A stretch of 64,000 bases of DNA from Chromera velia (Eukaryota; Sar; Chromeraceae): the NCBI GenBank assembly GCA_018398765.1, contig JAHBMJ010005793.1, positions 1-64,000 on the forward strand. The letters are read 5' to 3'. The notes beneath the pieces are model-generated. The model saw only the letters and a program-made list of their open reading frames with translations, had not been told where the DNA came from and ran no database searches. Below are positions 57,401-64,000 of the stretch, one piece after another. Position 1 is the stretch's first letter; each line of letters opens with the position of its first letter. Both the position numbers and the translations under genes were made by a program.

Positions 57401-60400
57401 ACGGCTGTTGGATTTCTGTCAACGATGGTGATCTTGAAGTTGTCGGTTGTCGTCCTGCCGCATCCCGGTACTGTGCTGGTTGCAACACACTGCACGTTAA
57501 CGGGGCTCTGAGAGGGGAGGAATTCTGTGTGTTTGTTGGGATTGCACTGGAGTGTGTAGTCGGCAGTCTCTGTCGGGAAAAGGGACTTGAAGGCCATCGC
57601 TTCGCCGTTGCAAGTGAAGACCGCGGGAGGGTGCTCTTCCACCGAGAAGTCCGGAGCCTCACACTGGCAAGTAGGGTCATACTCGACCTTGATCGTCTGG
57701 GTTGCAGTGGTTTCGCATGTCTTCAGGTCCTTGCTGTGCGCGACGCATTCGAAGGTGAACTCCTTCTCGGTGAGGCCCGATGGGAGCATCACAAACGCAC
57801 CGCTGGAGTCGACAGGAATGCTGGAGTCCATAATTTCTCTGCAGGAGACAACCACATCGGTGTCAGCACTCCCATACGGAATCGAGCTCTGCACATCGAA
57901 CTCGACGGCTGCCTTCTCCATCTGGTCGCACACCTTGAAGGTCTTGGTGGAGCCCATCAGCTCTCCGTTGGACACTGTGAAGCTCAGAGTCGGCTTTCGG
58001 TTCTTCAGCGTAAGGGACACGACAGTCTCGCCGGGTGGCGTGGGGCACGTCTGAGCGGAGCCGTCCACCGGGTCTGTGTAGGTCCGCTCGCCCTTGCACT
58101 CGAAGGTCACTGTGCCAGAGACGTCGGTGCCGGAAGGCAGAGCCACGGTCAGAGACGTGAACGGGGTGAATTCTGAGTCGGTCGCCTGCACGTCAACGTA
58201 GGCGCATTGAGAATGAATGGAAATGCAGACAAGACCACGAAAAAAAAAAAACCAGATGATACATGGAAGACACAAGAGAGAGGATCGAGAAAAAGGACGC
58301 ACACGAAACAAGAGAGAAAAGTGTGACTCCAATAACCTGACATGAAAAGGCGATTTGAAATTGCGAAGTGAAAGCCTGAACGGATGGGTTGCTGTACGTG
58401 TAATTGCCTGATCAGTTGCATGACTTGCTGCCTGTGGATGCATGTAGGTGCTGATCACAAAAGTGCAGCCTCATCTCTTTTGATTCACATGCAGATCGGG
58501 ACTTCCTCGGCTGACCACAGCTGTGTCTGTCGCGGTCACATGGCACATCTCCGATGCAGGATCGCACATCGCACAGGTCGGGGGTCCGAAGACGAAGTCT
58601 GTCGGGTCTGCACCGCACACGTCGATCATCTGTGCACCCTTCTGGACGCCCATCAAACTCGGAGTCACGTCGACAACCTGCATGATTATACAAGGAAGCG
58701 AGAGGATCGAGGCAAAATCATGCACATGGAGAGAAAAAAATGCAAGGAAGGAAGCAAGCAAACACATTGAGAGAGAGAGAAAGAAAGAGCGAAAGAAGGA
58801 AATAAAGAAAAAAAGAAAAAAACAAGCAAACAAATCGACTTCGAGAACGTCTACAACTTTACCGCAGGTGACACAACCGGAGTGGTCAGATCTGGATTTT
58901 GCTTCCTTCCGACAGAAAGAAACAATCTCCAAGAAACCCGTAGCTTTTTTGTGCAAGAGCAGCGTTCTGCCTATGATTGATCATCAACTCTTGTTGTCAA
59001 CTGACCTGCACCTTGAAGTCTCCTTCCACAGATTTACATGCGTCGTTGGAAATTTCCTCGTCCTCGCACCGAGTGGAGGTCCACACAAGAGCGCTGTCGA
59101 AGTTGCACCCCTTACGGCAACAGATGTCCGATTCGAGCTCCTCAACTGTGCACAATCTGCCTCCCCAGGACGAACATTCCTCCTTTGCCTGATCAAGAGT
59201 GACCATGCTCAGGGCAGCGCATTCCTCAGTCGACAAGGGTCCGTCATTTCGGCAGGCCACAGGCTCAGATGCACCGGCCGCGTTGTCCTTGCAGCATCGC
59301 ACAGCCCTCGGAGTCGCGGGGGAGTCGCACATGGTCATGAGATCCATCGGGCCGCCCTCATCGTTGTCCTTGCAACCGTCGTGAGACTTCTGGAAGACGG
59401 GCTCCTGTGTGCATGTGATGGTGCTCATACCAATCGGGAACTTTCCTCCTATGTATGCGGAGGTGCTTCCATCCTGTGTGAGCATCGCAGTCGATGGTTC
59501 TGCCTCGCAGGAATCGGCCAGGATGCCTGGAGAGAAGGTCTTGTGGATAGGAACCTCTGAGGGGTCTCCGAGAGGACAGACCTCGAAGAAATGGTTGGAG
59601 GGGAGCACAGGGAGCTTGGGCTTCGCACTGATGGCTGTCACAGAGAATTTCTCTGTCGTTGTGCCGCACGCGTTTGTGGCCATGCACATGATCGTTGTGG
59701 GCTGCCCAACAATTAGCTGGGTCGATCCAGTGCTCACGTCTCGGTTGGCTGGATCGTTCTTGCTCGACGACAGAGGGAACACCTCACATGTGACAGGAAC
59801 GCTACCTGCAGTGACGGGGACAAAGTGAGCAAGTCCCATGGCTCCAGGATGCTCGCAGACGTCTGTGAAGACCTCACCGGGTGTTTGGATCACGGGTTTC
59901 TCGTTCAGGGTCACGCTGACGGTGAAGGTCTTCAACACAGGGTTAGGAGTGCACCTCCCCTGGACTTGGCACTTCACCGTTGTCACAGCAGTCCCTCCTC
60001 CGGGTTTGTACGCGAAGGGCTTCGCGGGTCCTCCGAGAGGCACGTTGTCTCCCTTACGCACGACAGACGAGGAGAGTGAAGGGTCGATGTCGTTCCCGCC
60101 TGAATCCTTGATGGAGACCACTTCGCAGACGAGAGCCGACTGCAGGCAGTCGACGTTAGTCTGGGTCCCGGAGTGGGCGGCGCTGACGCAGTGGGAGCGG
60201 ATGGGCGAAGGGAATGCGACCACAACACCCCCAGAGAGAGGATCGCAGGTTTGTCTCACGATGTCTGAGGCCTTGATGACCGGCACCCCGATCTCGATGA
60301 GGGTCACTGTGAGAGAGAAGCTGTCTGCCATGCAATTGGAGCCTCTGGCAGAGGTGGCCTCGCATGTGATCGTGTCGCTACCCTGCAGAGGGGGGCCCGG

Positions 60401-60442
60401 AGAGAAGGAGAAAAGACGACTAAAATAAGAAAGAAAAAAAAT

Positions 60443-60478
<36 letters not shown>

Positions 60479-60509
60479 GAAGGAAGGAAGGAAGGAAGGA
60501 AGGAAAGAG

Positions 60510-60548
<39 letters not shown>

Positions 60549-63033
60549 AGGGCCAACGGAGGAAGAAAGGAAGAAAGAAACTAAAAAATTGCCACCAGAG
60601 CAGAAGACGAAATGCAGCGAAGTGTGCTCTAGTCGCAGCAACCAGAAGAAAAACCACACAATCTTCTTTCTGTCTTTACGCATAACAGAAAGTCAAATCA
60701 CTTCGAAAGGCAGCATCGTCCAGTCTCTTGATTGAATGTCGTTTAATGCACCGAAACAGCTTCATACAATGAACTCTCGTGCAGCTGCGCATGAATGAAT
60801 CCATTCTTGAATTTGCAAACCAACCTGAAGGACTGCACCTGAGCCATCCATGTTCACAGAGTTTGCAGGATTGTCTGTGGTACACACAAGGTCGTCCTCT
60901 GGAGGATGGACCGTGATACCGTCTCCCGGGAAGGTCACCATACGCTGCGGCGTGACGACCAGACCAGCCCCGTTGAAGCACCTGCACGTGCCAGGCAGGA
61001 AGAAAGATGTGACAACCGGAACAAGTGTGGAAACAGCAACAGGACAAAGGCAGAATTAAGAGCAAAAACAATTAGAGAACGAGGTATATATATATATATC
61101 CGACAAGCAGAGACACAACGGGAAAGAGGGCGATCTCCTCAGGAGCAAAGGCTTCTTTTGCCTGTTCTGTTGCTTCGCACTGACTTTTCCTCAATGAAGG
61201 ACATGGGTCCGGTGATCTTCGGTTTGATGTCAGTCACTGTGACTGCAAAGGAGTCGCTGTGCTTCCCGCACTCGTTCGAGGCCGTGCAGACAACTGTGCT
61301 CTGTCCGACAGGGAACACACCGAAGTAACTGTTCACCTCAGACACGCCAGGAGAACTGCAGACGACAGTCACGCCCTCTGCGTTGGCAGGCTCAAATCGT
61401 CCGGGGTCGCACGGAGTTCGTGTCCACACCGGCATGCTGTCAAATCCAAAACCCGTGTTGCAGCACTTATTCAGGTCCTCTTCCAGGCAGGGAATGAAAT
61501 TGGCACCTCCATAGTCTCCTTGGCGGCAAAGTTGTCTGGCCTGCTGGTAGGTTCTGTCAGTGAGGTCGGCAGCCGTAACACCTCCGAACAGATCATTGGT
61601 CTTGCAGACGAGTGCGTTGTCGTCGCAGCACCGCACGTTGGCCACATCTGTTGAAGGATCAACTGCAAGCTCGCATGTAGACTCAACGTCTGGATTCTCT
61701 TGCGGGCAGCCAACGCTGACAGTCCTGTAGGTCTGAAGGCGGAGAGGTGCCCAGTCTGCTCTCCCTGTCGGCATGCCGCAAACATTGACGGATGCGCCCC
61801 GAGGGGGAACAATAGGAGTGGGCTGGAAATTTTCGGAGACGGAGATGTGCAGGGGCACTGTGGAGACGGTACCGCCACCACATTGGGCGACTTCACAGAC
61901 AATCGTGTGTTTGCCCACAGGGAAATGATCTCCAGTCTGCCCGACCTCCTGCCCTGCGAGAGGTCCTGTGACTGCAGTACAAGTCGGTTTTCCGGAAGGA
62001 GAGCTGATGCTCCACACAAACGCTGCAGTTCCTGAGCCTGTGCAGACCAACTGGTGGGGGTCGCTCTTCAAAGAGATCCCAATGGTGACTTCTGCGCTCG
62101 TGTCGACCGTCACTTCGAAAGACTCCGAGGAGGTCTGACAGGAGGGGTCTGAGGTGCCCTCTGCATCGCACGTGACGGTGTAGGTGAACCCGGGGAGGAA
62201 CAATCCGCCGTTTTTGAAGGCGTTCGGAGTGTTCTCTGTGCCCGCGAGAGGGGCACACGAACCCCCAGATGATGCAAAGCAGGCGCATTGGAGGTCTCCT
62301 CCTTCTGGGTGGATGCTGAGGGACTGGCCGGCAAGGTCCTCCCAGTAGACCTGTAGAGGAGTACCCTGATTCTCAAAGCACACGGATCGGAACTGATCTG
62401 GAGGCAATTCCCCGAGAACAGGGAGAGCGCTCTGAACGTCCATGACTACCAACGAGCTTGCACTGCCGCACTGGTTTGTAGCCACACACTGGACGGTGGT
62501 CTTCTTTCCGACAGAGTAGTCGTCTGCTCCTGGCAGCACCATTCGGCCCGCTCCAAGGCCCAGAGGGTCGTGTTCGTCCACGACTGTGCAGGTTGACTGA
62601 ATCGGTTGAGTCCCCATCGGGTTGACGACTGTGAAGACCAAGTCCTCTGCGACCCCTCCTGGAGCAAGACAGCTCAAGAAAGGGGAAGACTCGGGGACCA
62701 GACCGAATGAGGGGCTCTGGAGGAGAGTCACGGTAACGGTAAACGACTCGGTGGTCATCTGGTCGTTGCATCCGAGGGCAGCGCAAATGATTGTTGTGGT
62801 TCCCAGTGGGAACTCGTCTCCACTCAGACCCACAGGCTGCCCGTCATTTGCGCCTCCATCGACAACACACGAGACGGGCAGAGAGGGGTCCCCTGCAGTG
62901 ATGGTGTCCCATGTGACCTCCACGAGGCCGTCGGGGTCGCAGACTTCTTTCTCGATGTGACCGGGGACCTGGATGGGGCGGGCTGAGACGATCACATGGA
63001 AGGTGCTGCACACACACAAACGCACGTAGATAT

Positions 63034-63071
<38 letters not shown>

Positions 63072-64000
63072 GCAAGCACGCACGCACGCACGCACGCACG
63101 CAGGCACGCACGCAGGCACGGAGAGAGAATCAAAAGAGGGAGAGGGAGAGGGAGAGAGAGGGAGAGAGAGGGAGAGAGGAGGGGGGGGAGCAATTGAACT
63201 GTCGACAAGAATTTGTCAACAGAAAACAAGATCGAATGGAGGTACATTTTCAAGCAGGGCTGTCGATCAAGTATGTCAAATTCTCCGCATTCATGGCTCT
63301 CTCTCCATTTGGACAAGCTTCCGACACCCTTTCCCGCCCCAACGCAGTGACTGATTGGCTGGCTGACTGACTGACCCAGCCTGTTCGCAGACATCATCGT
63401 AAAAGTCGGTTGTGCAATAGACGGTCGTCTTGCCGACAGGGAACTGGATTCCTGTGGGGTCGGTCACGTCCACCTCCGTATTGTCAATCATCGCGGTGCA
63501 CACGTTGGAGGTTCTAGGCACCCCTCCGACCTTGATCGCCTGCCGGTAGTTGACCTCAACCGAGCCGCCAGAGCAAGACCTGCCGAAGACGTTTCGGGGA
63601 ATGTCCAGGTGCTTGGCAGGGTCCTTCAGGCTCACACTGAACGTGAGCTTGTCGCTTCCGCAGGTGTTTTGTGCTTTGCATTCGACAACAGTGTCAACGA
63701 AGTCGTCCTTGCCGACCAGGAATCTCCCCGCATAGGGGGTCACAATCTCGTTCGACGGTGCGAAGGGGACAATGTAGCAGTCGACCTGGGCGTCTGGGTA
63801 TGCTTCGACCTTGTAGAGAATCGGCACGAAGGTGTCTGCTCTGTTGCACAGACGTGGTGGTTTGATGAATCCACCAAGTCTGATAGTCTTGCCGAGACCC
63901 CAGGAACTCCAAAAAGAGAGCTCAGGAGGCCCTGGACGGACAGCGAGGGTGAAGTCATCAGTGTGGTGACAGTCCTCGAGGATCTCGGAGACGGCAGTGC
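40012..64000 (-). CDS. Giant secreted HYR-repeat protein, 28 exons in the window, 5' end beyond the edge
   Basis: Exons from 5' to 3': 64000-63376, 63005-61185, 60981-60825, 60382-59006, 58677-58489, 58185-55472, 55053-54621, 54146-53092, 52669-52480, 52151-51171, 50974-50395, 50197-49788, 49529-48943, 48715-48583, 48235-47996, 47757-47220, 46961-46834, 46552-46274, 45947-45008, 44656-44194, 43880-43490, 43258-42879, 42625-42455, 42273-42019, 41737-41605, 41359-41046, 40765-40624, 40416-40012 (TGA). All 27 junctions are GT-AG with matching phase, and many rebuild the module consensus across the splice. The sum is about 16.0 kb, roughly 5,340 residues. Modules follow the hyalin-repeat (HYR) pattern: P.I..P....C, then GG.FP.G.T.V.CTA...CG, then F.VTV.D. 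HYR modules are Ig-like beta-sandwiches used in extracellular adhesion proteins. Three Cys-rich RCC/RLCT modules interrupt the chain, so an extracellular or cell-surface role is likely. The signal peptide, if any, lies outside the window. I see no transmembrane segment. The exact donor after exon 6 is the least certain. Confidence 0.85.
41605..43880 (-). CDS. Giant HYR gene, exons 21-25 (last HYR modules)
   Basis: Exons 43880-43490, 43258-42879, 42625-42455, 42273-42019 and 41737-41605. Junctions give [68 protein letters not shown] and [18 protein letters not shown]. The last module ([17 protein letters not shown], then VSWKIRVDR) is the closest to the textbook HYR ending, because it has Tyr-Phe-Ala where the others have Cys-Thr-Ala. 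Confidence 0.87.
44194..48235 (-). CDS. Giant HYR gene, exons 15-20
   Basis: Exons 48235-47996, 47757-47220, 46961-46834, 46552-46274, 45947-45008 and 44656-44194. The 128-base exon at 46961 was found by splice logic: [19 protein letters not shown] at its start and [16 protein letters not shown] at its end. Other junctions give [31 protein letters not shown] and [16 protein letters not shown]. Modules include [38 protein letters not shown] and [18 protein letters not shown]. The intron after exon 16 begins with GTCAGTCACACAGTCAGTCAG and more GTCA units. Confidence 0.85.
44698..44796. repeat. (CA)n tract in the intron after exon 19
   Basis: CACACACATACACACA and CAGACACACACACGC-type sequence. 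On the gene's strand it is a TG tract about 50-140 bases upstream of the acceptor. Similar tracts lie at about 53020-53058, 54420-54462 and 63040-63070, also upstream of acceptors. Confidence 0.9.
47175..47219 (-). repeat. GTCA tandem repeat directly at a splice donor
   Basis: The donor after exon 16 (G/GTCAGT) is followed by CACACA and then about eight GTCA units. Comparable runs follow the donors near 63375, 46833 and 40623. Confidence 0.85.
48583..50974 (-). CDS. Giant HYR gene, exons 11-14, with a divergent Cys-rich module split by an intron
   Basis: Exons 50974-50395, 50197-49788, 49529-48943 and 48715-48583. The third Cys-rich module runs from [20 protein letters not shown] through [20 protein letters not shown] and SSTCS, then across the intron to [12 protein letters not shown]. 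It keeps CSAAEL in place of RLCTVEEL and LWVS in place of VWTS. Further junctions rebuild [19 protein letters not shown] and [18 protein letters not shown]. Exon 48715-48583, only 133 bases, falls within a single module. Confidence 0.83.
51171..55053 (-). CDS. Giant HYR gene, exons 7-10
   Basis: Exons 55053-54621, 54146-53092, 52669-52480 and 52151-51171. Junctions rebuild [29 protein letters not shown] and [19 protein letters not shown]. Modules include [58 protein letters not shown] and [20 protein letters not shown]. The 53-kb and 54-kb introns hold CA repeats upstream of their acceptors. Confidence 0.83.
55472..58185 (-). CDS. Giant HYR gene, exon 6, 2.7-kb uninterrupted run of modules
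   Basis: About 900 residues without an intron. It holds some nine modules, including [54 protein letters not shown] and [20 protein letters not shown]. They are less regular than elsewhere: the FPxG core is often replaced by LPSG or by inserts. The exon starts after GTTGACGTGCAG with ATDSEFTPF. It ends TC/GTCAGC, which joins to A/GGAAGC and restores [20 protein letters not shown]. An alternative donor GTTTTT a few bases downstream would be out of phase. Confidence 0.8.
58489..60981 (-). CDS. Giant HYR gene, exons 3-5, with the best RCC/RLCT module
   Basis: Exon 60981-60825 and exon 60382-59006 join through CAG/GTTGGT and CTGCAG, giving [16 protein letters not shown]. The clearest Cys-rich module lies at about 59060-59340: [18 protein letters not shown], a [18 protein letters not shown] helix, [17 protein letters not shown] and [12 protein letters not shown]. 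The spacing RCC...A...C...G.RLCT..EL....GC..D..LVWTST is one I remember from many extracellular proteins of diatoms and other algae; its fold is C-type-lectin-like in flavour, but I cannot verify that. Exon 58677-58489 starts [10 protein letters not shown], completing FKVQ-VVDVTP. Confidence 0.8.
60430..60550. repeat. (GAAA)n/(GAAG)n microsatellite in the intron after exon 3
   Basis: GAAAGAAAG and GGAAGGAAGG runs on the plus strand, that is TTTC/TTCC tracts on the gene's strand between exons 3 and 4. Confidence 0.95.
61185..64000 (-). CDS. Giant HYR gene, exons 1-2 of the window (N-terminal side)
   Basis: Exon 64000-63376 opens inside a module ([17 protein letters not shown]) and holds [10 protein letters not shown] and [12 protein letters not shown]. 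Its donor GTCAGT runs into further GTCA units. Exon 63005-61185 holds five HYR-like modules (for example [20 protein letters not shown] and [20 protein letters not shown]) and, at about 61410-61650, the first Cys-rich module: [11 protein letters not shown], then a Tyr/Gln/Arg-rich helix with AGG-type Cys spacing, then [20 protein letters not shown]. Its LCT segment is replaced by [11 protein letters not shown]. The next HYR module follows at once ([17 protein letters not shown]). Confidence 0.85.

Noticed and set aside
58471-58956. Extension of exon 5 upstream into the A-rich stretch
   Set aside because: The acceptor ATCATGCAG at 58677 restores FKVQ-VVDVTP. Upstream sequence is intron-like (AAAGAAAG runs).

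Overview
The window is nuclear DNA from a eukaryotic protist. The long reading frames join only across GT-AG introns, two proteins look secreted or membrane-bound, and the intergenic DNA is full of microsatellites, minisatellites, a LINE remnant and DNA-transposon-like elements. TGCATGC-rich repeats, long algal-style secreted repeat proteins and a cysteine-rich RCC/RLCT module recall chromerid and related algae, but this placement is inference and the species is not determined.

Right part (40.0-64.0 kb, minus strand): one giant gene, cut by the right edge. I could join 28 consecutive exons with matching phases; together they encode about 5,340 residues. The protein is a chain of roughly 45-50 HYR-like modules (signature GG-x-F-P-x-G-x-T-x-V-x-C-T-A ... 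C-G ... F-x-V-T-V-x-D), broken in three places by a cysteine-rich RCC...RLCT...GC.FD..VW module. It ends in a non-HYR tail with a tetra-arginine and F/G/D-rich low-complexity sequence. About half of its splice donors are GTCAGT, and several run straight into GTCA tandem repeats.

Left part (5.5-11.4 kb, minus strand): two compact genes. The first (5.5-7.5 kb, four exons) starts with a signal peptide and has an F/G/D-rich segment and an RRLQ motif like the tail of the giant gene; it carries one probable one-base frameshift and an in-frame TAA followed by about 125 more coding-like codons. The second (9.2-11.4 kb, two exons) encodes a multi-pass membrane protein resembling the FAR-17a/AIG1/ADTRP hydrolase family; a direct duplication of its exon-2 acceptor offers an in-frame 29-residue alternative.

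Middle (11.4-40 kb): mostly repeats. A 6.1-kb insertion (about 11.99-18.08 kb) has near-identical 11-bp flanking duplications and short terminal inverted repeats, and it interrupts an older repeat whose unbroken copy lies inverted at 20.0-20.5 kb. A 3.97-kb element (33.8-37.8 kb) has perfect 48-bp terminal inverted repeats and a TAGG target duplication, and its empty site is visible in a neighbouring duplicate. A 2.84-kb inverted repeat (27.0-29.9 kb) could fold into a 1.15-kb hairpin. There are also a nested MITE, a roughly 210-bp satellite array, a 51-bp minisatellite that keeps several frames open, and two or three unidentified reading frames. A LINE 3' end lies at 3.1-4.3 kb, and an unassigned low-complexity reading frame with a UIM-like motif at 0.7-1.9 kb.
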